Positions 18,601 through 25,199 of a stretch of DNA of 64,000 nucleotides are shown here, in pieces (position 1 is the stretch's first letter; each line of letters begins with the position of its first letter). The stretch covers positions 310,001 through 374,000 of the forward strand of contig NZ_JAJEJR010000002.1 of the NCBI RefSeq assembly GCF_021390595.1. Reading direction: 5' to 3'. The notes below the pieces were generated by a model, which was not told where the DNA came from, did not search any database, and saw only the letters and a program-made list of their open reading frames with translations. Position numbers and translations under genes: made by a program. Source of the stretch: Paraburkholderia sp. HP33-1 (GTDB lineage Bacteria > Pseudomonadota > Gammaproteobacteria > Burkholderiales > Burkholderiaceae).

Positions 18601-18670
18601 TCACGAGGAGCTGATCCAGCGCGGCGGCATGTACTATCAGCTGGTGCAAAAACAGTTGAGCGCATCATGA
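15602..18670 (+). CDS. ABC exporter with two cNMP-binding domains and C39 leader peptidase
   Basis: 1022 residues. Two cyclic-nucleotide-binding folds occupy about 15-130 and 150-265 (FGETVCSAGEVADGLYVIRSG, SMGVRKSGEIFADIAML; RRLYVVRQGQVRIV, LGEGEIFGEKACLM). The C39 peptidase follows with an intact triad: Cys in EEMDCGAACLAMI near 318, His in GYHYVIVYG near 391 and Asp in VADPALGF near 408. Six TM segments span about 455-740. The ATPase has Walker A GRSGSGKTT, signature LSGGQ, Walker B LLVFDEATS and switch His in IIAHRLST. It should cleave the double-glycine leaders while exporting the peptides. The architecture resembles cyanobacterial HetC-like exporters. The fused cNMP domains imply ligand gating, although whether they bind a nucleotide is not known. 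The stop overlaps the next start by 4 nt. Confidence 0.93.
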   Translation: MDAPQTAPSAPSTAEFLASVEILSPFSRDEIERLAEAAQAKFYSFGETVCSAGEVADGLYVIRSGTVRIFIEEHGKETSMGVRKSGEIFADIAMLRTYVHEASVRASARTELLFIPRAAIEPVMAGNAAALAFVASYVAINSAGGFVAQLFDLRGKLNKAELEEYVRSVGAKRVAAGKEILKQDSRDDRRLYVVRQGQVRIVRQEEGHDYTLATLGEGEIFGEKACLMRQEQMASVVAATDTRLLVIPERTVHFILERNPKLREVLDERIRYGERELQRQKRLEQRRKLPLMLDLQSKPELGEKIIRRFALVEQAEEMDCGAACLAMICRHYGIPMTLGKLRELANVTTQGATLDSLARAGESLGFTTRGVQCTFDSLHGFDLPFIVHWEGYHYVIVYGLSKDYVWVADPALGFRKLSVEDFERGWSGTCLLFTGGAQLLQISAARSPWIRFVGYLKPYRKILGYLFLATFVIQVLGVIPPLIIQNILDGVIVHQNVSLLHMLIGGLIISNVFTQLMSTIRAYLANFMVRNMDFAMMSQFFKHTLSLPFSFFAKRKTGDIFARFQENQTIRAFLTESTVTTALNLLMIFIYFTIMFVYNVKMTLVLIAFVIPIMGLTVIATPKIKGYAREVFTASTEAKSFLMEALAGVETVKGMGIERPVRLRWEKKYAKALELQYRAHAFNIMVSFGSQLLNAATTIAILWVGANLVLARELTIGQLIAFNAFMGSVLSPLMGLVGLWSMLNDAGVAMERLGDVLDIEPEQKPQDLPSRVMLPELQGDISLQGVYFRYGEEDSAYVLENISFEIKPGELVAIVGRSGSGKTTLAKLLVGFYQPSEGKITIDGYDAGVIDKAYFRAQIGYVMQSNLLFSGTIAENIASGDDAPERRRIEEVAKMADAHGFISKMPLGYEQIVGERGIGLSGGQIQRLCIARALYHDPRLLVFDEATSALDSQSESNILGNMHDILKGRTAVIIAHRLSTIMRADKILVLYEGAIVEQGRHEELIQRGGMYYQLVQKQLSAS

Positions 18671-20019
18671 AGATACTCGACCAGATAGAAGAGGCGAGTC
18701 CCGCGATATCGTATGCGGGACTGATCGAACGGATCGAGATCCTGCGCTCGACGCTGCGCTGGTCGTCGCGGCTCGAGCGCGCGGATATCGACAAGCTGCT
18801 CAGGCAGGCCACTTCGTTGCGCGACGAAGTGATGCAGCTTTCGCACAAGGAGCGCTTCGTGCAGGCGGCCACCGCGGGCGAACCGCAGGTGAGCGCGGAG
18901 CAATCGCGTGGTGCGCGCCGCAAGGCGCTGCTCGAACGCAGTTTCATTTTCGAGGGGACGTTTGGCGACAATCCGCGTTTGCTCGAATCGCTCGAAATCG
19001 CGGAAAAAGCGGCGCCCACCGATTTGCCGGTGCTGATCGACGGAGAAAGCGGCACCGGCAAGGAGCTGATGGCGAAAGTGATTCACGCGAATGGCGCGCG
19101 TGCCGACAAGCCGTTCATTTCAGTGAACTGCGGTGCGATTCCGGACAATCTGCTGGAATCCGAACTGTTCGGGCATCGCAAGGGCGCATTCACCGGCGCA
19201 TCGAACGACCGGAAGGGAAAATTCGAAAGCGCGCACACGGGCACGATCTTTCTCGATGAAATCGGCGAGTTGCCGCTCGCGGGCCAGGTCAAGCTGCTGC
19301 GCGTGCTCGAAGCGCACGAGATTCAACGCGTCGGCTCCGACGAGACGATTGCGGTCGATACGCGCATCGTCGCGGCGACCAATCGCAATCTGCGCAAGCT
19401 CAGCGAAGAAGGGCGGTTTCGCGAGGATCTGTTCTACCGGCTCAGCGTGATTCACGTGACGCTGCCGCCGCTGCGTGAACGCCGCGACGAGATTCCGCTG
19501 CTGATTGCGTGGTTCGGCGACGAAGCGGCGGGCACGCTGAAACGGCGGCCGGTCAGATTGACGCCGCGCCTGCGGGACTATCTGTTGAGCTACGCGTATC
19601 CGGGCAATATCCGCGAGTTGCGCAACGTGATGTATCGCATCTCATGTCTGGCGGGGGATATGGCCGACGTCGAGCATTTGCCGCTCGATATGCGGCCCGC
19701 TGGACCCGGCTCAGCGGCGGCGCAGCCGGACGGTGCGCAGGCGAGCGGCAAGGAGCCGATCAGTGTCGCGAATCTGATGTCACTGAGCGATGCGAAGCGG
19801 GCCGCGAGCGACGACGCCGAAAAAGCGTTCCTCGAACGGGGACTGCGGGAAGTGAGCGGGACGGTCGCCGAGCTGGCGCGGCGCATCGATATGAATCGCT
19901 CGCACTTGCAGATGCTGCTGAAAAAACACGGCCTGCATTCGAAGGACTTCCGCAATCGCAATGCGTCGCCCGCGAAATACGGTGCGAACGAGGGCGACGA
20001 GGAAGACGACGAAGGCTGA
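18667..20019 (+). CDS. Sigma-54-dependent transcriptional activator
   Basis: 450 residues, starting in a 4-nt ATGA overlap with the exporter gene. The N-terminal 95 residues are helical, without a receiver, GAF or PAS domain that I can recognise. The AAA+ domain has Walker A GESGTGKE (near 124), the sigma-54 contact loop GAFTGA (near 173), Walker [10 protein letters not shown] and the arginine-finger region [28 protein letters not shown] Fis-type HTH ends the protein ([22 protein letters not shown]). It probably drives the -24/-12 promoters found before four peptide transcripts and the LRAT gene in this window. The input signal is unknown; with no receiver domain it may be controlled by a partner protein or by phosphorylation from the kinase. 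Confidence 0.9.
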   Translation: MKILDQIEEASPAISYAGLIERIEILRSTLRWSSRLERADIDKLLRQATSLRDEVMQLSHKERFVQAATAGEPQVSAEQSRGARRKALLERSFIFEGTFGDNPRLLESLEIAEKAAPTDLPVLIDGESGTGKELMAKVIHANGARADKPFISVNCGAIPDNLLESELFGHRKGAFTGASNDRKGKFESAHTGTIFLDEIGELPLAGQVKLLRVLEAHEIQRVGSDETIAVDTRIVAATNRNLRKLSEEGRFREDLFYRLSVIHVTLPPLRERRDEIPLLIAWFGDEAAGTLKRRPVRLTPRLRDYLLSYAYPGNIRELRNVMYRISCLAGDMADVEHLPLDMRPAGPGSAAAQPDGAQASGKEPISVANLMSLSDAKRAASDDAEKAFLERGLREVSGTVAELARRIDMNRSHLQMLLKKHGLHSKDFRNRNASPAKYGANEGDEEDDEG

Positions 20020-20041
20020 GTGAACCCCAACCTGAAGATCA

Positions 20042-20812
20042 TCAGGGCGCCGGATTCAGCAACGTTTTCTCCGATGCATTCGGATCCTGCGCCTCGACCA
20101 CCACCGCGGTGATATTGTCACGTCCGCCGCGGGCGAGCGCGAGATCGACGAGTTCTCCACACGCGTTTTCGCGTTGCGCCGAGGTCAGCACGTCCGCGAT
20201 ATCGTCGTTGCTCAGTTCGTTGCTGAGCCCATCGCTGCACAACAGGAACACGTCGCCGTCGGCGACCTCGATTGCGTCGTCGTCGAGTTCGAGCAGATCC
20301 GTCGCACCGACTGCGCGCGTGATCATGTGCTGCGCGGGATGATGACGCGCCTCTTCCTCGGTGATCACGCCGAGCGAGCGCAGCTCCTCGACCTGACTGT
20401 GATCGCGCGTCAGTTGCCGTAACTGTCCCGCGCGGTACAGGTAGATGCGGCTGTCGCCGGCCCATACGTAGCCGCAGAAGCGATCGCATGCGAGCAGCAC
20501 GACCACGGTGCTGCCGATACGCTGCACCTGGCGGCGCGCGGCTTCGTCACGCAATTGACGGTTCGCGTTTTGCAGCCGCGCGCGGACATCGGCGATCAGC
20601 GTTCTGAGGCCACGCGGCGCCGCCAGTTGAGTTAACGCGTCAATCACGGTGCGGCTCGCAAGGTCGCCCACCGCGTGCCCGCCCATCCCATCGGCAACGG
20701 CCCAGCGTCCCGCTTCGGGCTCGTCGAGGCAGGCATCTTCGTTGATTTCGCGGACGCGTCCGGGATCGGAACGCGCGGACGACGTCCAGCGAAATTGGCT
20801 CGCGCAGCTCAC
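20042..20812 (-). CDS. PP2C-family Ser/Thr protein phosphatase
   Basis: 256 residues from a GTG at 20812. The PP2C metal-binding motifs are all present: WAVADGMGGHAVGD, GSTVVVLL, VWAGDSRIYLYR, QLTRDHSQVEEL, FLLCSDGLSNEL and GGRDNITAVVV. No TM segment is seen, so it is cytoplasmic. It should reverse phosphorylation by the kinase at 2742-4943, with the FHA protein as likely reader. The GTG lies 5 nt after the stop codon of the leader-peptide gene at 20818-21105, so phosphatase and peptide are co-transcribed, probably from the sigma-54-like promoter at 21167. It is convergent with the sigma-54 activator gene, 22 bp away. Confidence 0.9.
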   Translation of the reverse strand: MSCASQFRWTSSARSDPGRVREINEDACLDEPEAGRWAVADGMGGHAVGDLASRTVIDALTQLAAPRGLRTLIADVRARLQNANRQLRDEAARRQVQRIGSTVVVLLACDRFCGYVWAGDSRIYLYRAGQLRQLTRDHSQVEELRSLGVITEEEARHHPAQHMITRAVGATDLLELDDDAIEVADGDVFLLCSDGLSNELSNDDIADVLTSAQRENACGELVDLALARGGRDNITAVVVEAQDPNASEKTLLNPAP

Positions 20813-20817
20813 AACGG

Positions 20818-21105
20818 CTACACCATATCGTTTCTGTTGCGTGCGTCCGGAGACACGTTGATGTTCGAGTTCGAGCCGGCGTTGCGCACGTCGACCGACT
20901 GGAACTGGTTGATCATCTGGTTAGCATAGAAGTTGTTGGAGACCTCGTACAGATTCACCACCGGTCCGATGCTCGGCGTTTGCGGCACGTACGGCTGAAT
21001 CCAGCCATATATCCACGGCGCGCCGCCGCCGCCACGAATCGCCGCCATGGCCTTGCGATCGAGCGCGAGGTTCAGCGAGAGGTCGTTCAGTTTGATGCAG
21101 GACAT
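20818..21105 (-). CDS. Double-glycine leader peptide co-transcribed with the phosphatase
   Basis: A 95-residue precursor. The internal ATG at 21105 is chosen for its ribosome binding site (CGGAGAACGAC) and the family leader: MSCIKLNDLSLNLALDRKAM then AAIRGG, 26 residues. The core begins GGAPWIYGWIQPYVPQTPSIGPV, with many aromatic and Pro residues, then NQMINQFQSVDVRNAGSNSNINVS, recalling the QxANGNN block of its paralogues. It is the only peptide of the family with a Cys in the leader. Coupling of a peptide gene with the PP2C gene ties the signalling branch to the peptide regulon. Confidence 0.8.
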   Translation of the reverse strand: MSCIKLNDLSLNLALDRKAMAAIRGGGGAPWIYGWIQPYVPQTPSIGPVVNLYEVSNNFYANQMINQFQSVDVRNAGSNSNINVSPDARNRNDMV

Positions 21106-21166
21106 GTCGTTCTCCGGTTGGCCGCGTGTGCAACGCGCGCGGTTGAATGGACGCTGCCCAGATAGT

Positions 21167-21182
21167 GCAAGGGCCATGCCAA
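21167..21182 (-). promoter_or_regulatory. Candidate sigma-54 promoter for peptide-phosphatase operon
   Basis: Minus-strand bases read TTGGCATGGCCCTTGC followed by A. This fits YTGGCACGRNNNTTGCW with one mismatch and the required 10 nt between GG and GC. It is the best match in the window. A start near 21155 gives a leader of about 50 nt. Confidence 0.7.
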
Positions 21183-21495
21183 TCGGGGGCGGATTGCACG
21201 CGGAGCCCGCAGCGCATTGACTGGCGCGCCTTGCGCAGGTTTGGCCTGATTGCGGCCGACACGATGGGTCGGCTCGCACCCAACAAGCCCGCATTCCAAC
21301 AGGTGCCGGACCCAACACATTCATCGGCCTCCCACGCATCCTTCATCGATGCGAATTCACCGCGCGACACGGCGCGCGAATGAGTGTCGCCCGCCAACAG
21401 ATCAGCGCGATTTCTGTTGGCCTCGTACTGACATTTCCCTATTCAGAAAATCGCTCGGCGAGCCGTCAGCCCTGTAAACAGGGGCTTTTCGGCAC

Positions 21496-21511
21496 ATGGC
21501 CCGGATGATGC
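21496..21511 (+). promoter_or_regulatory. Candidate sigma-54 promoter for the LRAT gene
   Basis: ATGGCCCGGATGATGC followed by A keeps GG (21498-21499) and GC (21510-21511) 10 nt apart, but has weaker hexamers than the peptide promoters. It lies 43 nt before the ATG at 21555. Confidence 0.45.
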
Positions 21512-21554
21512 AAAAGCTCTCGCAACAGTGTTGGTAATGCGAACGAGGCCAGCC

Positions 21555-22076
21555 ATGAACACCCAAATGCTCGACACCCGCGACGACGATCCGCAATCCG
21601 CAGCCGCTTGCGACACCGCATCATCGACGATCGATCTGCCGATCGGCTCGCATCTGGTCACGCAACGCAACGGCTACGAACATCACGGCATCTATGTCGG
21701 CAACGGCCGTGTCGTGCATTACGCGGGCTTTGCCGGCTCCGCGCATCGCGGGCCGGTCGAGGAAGTCGAACTGGCGCGCTTCGCCGCCGGCCATTCGCTG
21801 TCGATCCGCCCAACGCCGAGCGCAATCTACGTTGGCGCCGAAGCGGTGAGCCGGGCTCGCTCGCGCCTCGGCGAAAACCGCTATCGCCTGCTGACCAACA
21901 ACTGCGAACACTTCTGCGCGTGGTGTCTGCTCGGCGAAAGCCGCAGCGAGCAGGTGCATTGCTGCCTGCGTCATCCGCGCACGGGCATGCGCGCGCTGCT
22001 GTGTCTCGTGAAGGCGTTCGTCGAAAGCGGGACGAGCAATGAACACTGCGTGGCACAACTCGCGCAAGTCGCGTGA
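21555..22076 (+). CDS. LRAT-domain (NlpC/P60-like) protein
   Basis: 173 residues from the ATG at 21555, with an upstream ATG at 21534 also possible. The LRAT fold motifs are clear: GSHLVTQRNGYEHHGIYVGNGRVVHYAGF carries the catalytic His residues, and LLTNNCEHFCAWCLLG holds the NCEHF motif with the nucleophilic Cys. LRAT proteins are circularly permuted papain-like enzymes that move acyl groups or cleave peptides or amides; bacterial members are largely uncharacterised. No signal peptide is visible. The position beside the leader-peptide/phosphatase operon and the candidate sigma-54 promoter suggest it belongs to the peptide system, possibly modifying a peptide or lipid. This is inference. Confidence 0.8.
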   Translation: MNTQMLDTRDDDPQSAAACDTASSTIDLPIGSHLVTQRNGYEHHGIYVGNGRVVHYAGFAGSAHRGPVEEVELARFAAGHSLSIRPTPSAIYVGAEAVSRARSRLGENRYRLLTNNCEHFCAWCLLGESRSEQVHCCLRHPRTGMRALLCLVKAFVESGTSNEHCVAQLAQVA

Positions 22077-22116
22077 ACGCGGCGCGTCGCCAACGGGACG
22101 ATTCGAGGAGAGCATC

Positions 22117-22368
22117 ATGATTGCCGCGGAAAACAGCTTGCATTGGGTCGTCGACAAATGGCTCGCGCCCACGCCGTCAATGCCTGCGCGCGTCGTGCGG
22201 TTCTGCCATCGCGCGTCGCAACGGCAACGCTACGTCTGCGTGCAGGCGTTGAAGCCCGAAGGACTGCTCTCGATCTTCTTCTTCCGCCACGGCGACGGCT
22301 CGTGGAACGTGTTCCCGCCGCAAGCCGAGCGGCCCGCGATGAACCGGCAATGCCGCACGGCGGCGTAG
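22117..22368 (+). CDS. Small protein of unknown function downstream of the LRAT gene
   Basis: 83 residues. The ATG at 22117 is chosen for its ribosome binding site (GAGGAGAGC); the frame is open further upstream into the end of the LRAT gene. I recognise no family. The sequence is compact and mixed (LHWVVDKWLAPTPSM, VVRFCHRASQRQRYVCVQAL, GLLSIFFFRHGDGSWNVFPP), with no signal or TM segment. It sits 40 bp after the LRAT gene and is likely co-transcribed. It ends 4 bp before the stop codon of the convergent LysR gene. Confidence 0.6.
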   Translation: MIAAENSLHWVVDKWLAPTPSMPARVVRFCHRASQRQRYVCVQALKPEGLLSIFFFRHGDGSWNVFPPQAERPAMNRQCRTAA

Positions 22369-22372
22369 CAAC

Positions 22373-23251
22373 TCAAGCGCGGCCCGGCGTGGCCGCTTCC
22401 TTCGCGATCCATTGACTGAACAGCACCATGGCCGGTGTCATCGGCTTGCCTTTCAGGCAGGTCAGCCAGTAGCTGCCCGCCTCTACCTCCACGTCGAACG
22501 GGCGGACCAGACGCCCGTTATGGATCTCACGTTCGAACATCAGCGCGGGCGCGAGCGCAATGCCCGCGCCCTGCATCGCCGCCTCCACCATCAGCCGCGA
22601 CGAATCGAACACCGGCCCGCGCACCGGCCGTGGCGCGATGCCCGCGGCCGCGAACCAGTTCATCCAGTCGTCCATGCGGTACGAGCGCAACAGCGTTTCG
22701 TTCGCCAGATCGTCGGGCCGCGCGAGGCGCGCGGCGATCTCGGGCGTGCAGAGCAGCGCGAGCGGCGCGTCGAGCAGCTTCGTGGCGAGCGAGCCGGGCC
22801 ACGTGCCGTCGCCGAAACGGATCGCGAAATCGAGGCCTTCGGTTGCGAGGTCGACGAGGTTGTTGTTGGTCAGCAGCCGCAGTTCGACGAACGGATGCGC
22901 GTCGCGAAACGACTTCAGGCGCGGCATCAGCCAGCCGACCGCGAACGTGCCGACTACGCCGACCGTCAGCACCTCGTGAAAATGGCCGCCGTCGAACTGC
23001 TTGAGCACCGCCTCGATGCGATCGAATGCGTCGGACAGCACCGGCCGCAGCGCGCGCCCTTCGTCGGTCATCGCGAGGCCGCGCGGCAAACGCTTGAAGA
23101 GCGCAGTGCCGAGCCGCTCTTCCAGCGAGCGGACCTGCTGGCTGACCGCGGCCTGGGTCACGTTCAGCTCTTGCGCGGCGCGCGTGAAGCTCAGATGCCG
23201 CGCGGACGATTCGAACGCGCGCAACGCGTTCAGCGGGAGATACGGTCGCAT
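22373..23251 (-). CDS. LysR-family regulator of the AmpR/GcvA subgroup
   Basis: 292 residues. The N-terminal HTH is YLPLNALRAFESSARHLSFTRAAQELNVTQAAVSQQVRSLEERLG. The effector domain has blocks typical of AmpR/PenR and GcvA: VGVVGTFAVGWLMPRL, LATEGLDFAIRFGDGTWPG, LLRSYRMDDWMNWF, GAGIALAPALMF, RLVRPFDVEVEAGSYWLT. AmpR-type regulators usually sit divergent to a beta-lactamase gene and respond to peptidoglycan fragments. Here the divergent neighbour is a DUF4126 membrane protein and no beta-lactamase is in view, so the target is unknown. An ATTAG/CTAA dyad 10 bp before the start codon fits autoregulation. Confidence 0.85.
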   Translation of the reverse strand: MRPYLPLNALRAFESSARHLSFTRAAQELNVTQAAVSQQVRSLEERLGTALFKRLPRGLAMTDEGRALRPVLSDAFDRIEAVLKQFDGGHFHEVLTVGVVGTFAVGWLMPRLKSFRDAHPFVELRLLTNNNLVDLATEGLDFAIRFGDGTWPGSLATKLLDAPLALLCTPEIAARLARPDDLANETLLRSYRMDDWMNWFAAAGIAPRPVRGPVFDSSRLMVEAAMQGAGIALAPALMFEREIHNGRLVRPFDVEVEAGSYWLTCLKGKPMTPAMVLFSQWIAKEAATPGRA

Positions 23252-23260
23252 GGTGCAGAT

Positions 23261-23286
23261 ATTAGATTTTCTTGCGAGGCGGCTAA
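23261..23286. promoter_or_regulatory. Candidate LysR (GcvA/AmpR-type) binding site
   Basis: ATTAG (23261-23265) and CTAA (23283-23286) form an inverted pair with 17 nt between. CTAAT is the half-site associated with GcvA. It lies immediately upstream of the LysR gene start, in the 340-bp gap to the DUF4126 gene, which holds nothing else I recognise. Confidence 0.4.
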
Positions 23287-23591
23287 CTTATCATCATCTG
23301 CCCGCCTCGCCGACTTCGCGGCTGTAATCCGCCAGTCGAATTGTGCGACACTAGGGCCACATCGACGGGGGCAACCGCCCGCTCGGCGCAGCGCCAGACG
23401 CGCGGTAGCGAGTCGGCGGCAAAGAGCCGGAAATCGTGAGCAACGGTGAATGGCGACTGCGGATTGCCTCGATGTAGGTCGTGAGAAGTTGACTGTCCAG
23501 ATGGAATGCTCGACATGTTCTGCCGACGTTCGTCCAGGTAAGCCGTCGGCTCGTGCAACCGTGCATCATTGCCCTCGATCGGGAGTCCGCT

Positions 23592-24083
23592 ATGTCCGTG
23601 TATGTACTGGCCTTGCTCATCGGCGTCGTCGCCGGCCTTCGCGCGATGATCGCCCCCACCGCCGTCAGTTGGGCCTCGCGTCTGGGATGGCTGCCGCTGC
23701 AAGGCACGCCGCTCGCGTTCCTCGGCTTCGCGGCCACTCCGTATATCTTCACCGTGCTGGCGGTCATCGAGCTGGTCACGGATCAATTGCCCGAAACGCC
23801 GAGCCGCAAGGTGCCGCTCCAGTTCGGCGCGCGCATCGTGCTCGGCGCGCTGAGCGGCGCGGCGATCAGCGGCGCGCATGGTGGTCTCGCGGGAGGCTGG
23901 ATCGTCGGGGTGCTCGGCGCGGTGGTCGGCGCCGTCGGCGCGGTGATTGGCACGCTCGGCGGCGCGAAGGTGCGCAGCTCGCTTGCGAACATGTTCGGGC
24001 GCGACGCGCCGGCGGCGTTGATCGAGGACGTGGTCGCGATCGTCGCCGCGGCGTTGATCGTCGTGTCGCTGCACGGCTTCTGA
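23592..24083 (+). CDS. DUF4126 family membrane protein
   Basis: 163 residues, ATG at 23592. Hydrophobic stretches run through most of the length: VYVLALLIGVVAGLRAMIAP, FLGFAATPYIFTVLAVIELV, a Gly-rich segment GGWIVGVLGAVVGAVGAVIGTLGG, and a C-terminal helix IVAAALIVVSLHGF. The opening GLRAMIAPTAVSWASRLGW and the conserved ELVTDQLPETPSRK are typical of this integral inner-membrane family of unknown function. It is divergent from the LysR regulator and may be its target. Confidence 0.75.
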   Translation: MSVYVLALLIGVVAGLRAMIAPTAVSWASRLGWLPLQGTPLAFLGFAATPYIFTVLAVIELVTDQLPETPSRKVPLQFGARIVLGALSGAAISGAHGGLAGGWIVGVLGAVVGAVGAVIGTLGGAKVRSSLANMFGRDAPAALIEDVVAIVAAALIVVSLHGF

Positions 24084-24173
24084 CACGAACGCAAACGCGG
24101 CGGGACGCTTTTCGCGTCGCCGCCGCGTTCGGTCGACGAGTTTGACTGATCGACTGGCGCCGTGCCCCGCCGC

Positions 24174-25199
24174 TTAATGAGCCCGGGCGATTCGCGCGGC
24201 CGGGTTGACTTGATTGACCGCCACTGCTGCCGTCGTCGAACTCGCCGCCACGGGCGGGATCAGTTTGCCTCGCACGATCAACTGAAGGGTCTTCACCACC
24301 AGAATCGCAATGATCGCATTCGACACCACGAACAGAACCGGTGCCGCGAATTCGATCGGACCCGTCGCGCCGCGTTCGACGAGACGCAGCGCCATCGTCG
24401 GCAACGCGGCCACGCCGAAGCTGAAGGCCCAGTAGCCGGGCACGAACGCCTGTTGGCGAATCCACGGCAACAAACGCAGCAACAGCAGCGCCTGATACAG
24501 ACCGTAGCCGAGCAGCGCGTAGGCGAACAGATCGGGCGTGCCGGTGGTGAGGCTCATATACGCGACGCCCCCGACGACCGGCGGTGCGAGTTGCACGCCG
24601 AGGGTCGGGCGCAACGCTTCGGGCAGCGGTTCATGTACGGCGGCGCGATGCAGGATCATCGATTCGAGCGCGAGCCATGCCAGCATGCCGCCGCCGAAGA
24701 ACAGCTCGCCGAGTTGATGAAAGCCGAACGCCGACGATGTCGTCGCCGCGACGAAACCCGCTCCGACCGTCGGCAGATAGATCGCCGGCGTGGTCGTTTC
24801 GGGCTTGCGGCCGCCTTGCCACAGCTTTCCCTGCAGATAGACGCCGAGCGCCAGCTGCCCGAGCGCCGCGATGCCGAACAGCGTCAGCGCGAGCCTATGC
24901 GCATACGGCTGCAGCAACTGCGCGGCGAGCAGCGTCGAAAGCGGCGCAAGCGCGACAAACGAGGACTGCACTGGATGTTCCAGTTCCGCGCGCGCCTCGG
25001 CGGTCCGCGTGAACCACTTGTGCCCGTAGGCGAGCAGAAGGACGACCCAAACGGCGAGCGCCGCGACCGTCACGACGGTGCCCGCGACGGCGGGCAGATG
25101 CCACAGGCGGATTGCCACGCGCCACAGGTTGGCGAGCGCCAGCGAGCCCACCGCGATCCCCAGGAAGCCAGCGGGAACCGCACCACGATTGCTGTACAT
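24174..25199 (-). CDS. TDT/TehA-family transporter
   Basis: 341 residues from the ATG at 25199, which has a strong ribosome binding site (CCGGAGG); the frame extends 44 codons upstream without support. About ten TM helices are visible (PAGFLGIAVGSLALANLW, GTVVTVAALAVWVVLLLAYGHKW, FALTL-type helices, YWAFSFGVAALPTMALRLVE, FVVSNAIIAILVVKTLQLIV). The layout matches the TDT family (TehA, malate/C4-dicarboxylate permease Mae1, SLAC1). Substrate could be a C4-dicarboxylate or an anion; the sequence does not decide. It is a single gene, divergent from the squalene/phytoene synthase gene. Confidence 0.8.
   Translation of the reverse strand: MYSNRGAVPAGFLGIAVGSLALANLWRVAIRLWHLPAVAGTVVTVAALAVWVVLLLAYGHKWFTRTAEARAELEHPVQSSFVALAPLSTLLAAQLLQPYAHRLALTLFGIAALGQLALGVYLQGKLWQGGRKPETTTPAIYLPTVGAGFVAATTSSAFGFHQLGELFFGGGMLAWLALESMILHRAAVHEPLPEALRPTLGVQLAPPVVGGVAYMSLTTGTPDLFAYALLGYGLYQALLLLRLLPWIRQQAFVPGYWAFSFGVAALPTMALRLVERGATGPIEFAAPVLFVVSNAIIAILVVKTLQLIVRGKLIPPVAASSTTAAVAVNQVNPAARIARAH

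Noticed and set aside
10815..20019. Type VI secretion cluster suggested by kinase, phosphatase and FHA genes
   Set aside because: No TssB/TssC, Hcp, VgrG, ClpV, TssJ-M or baseplate genes are present; the core machinery is a type I-like exporter.
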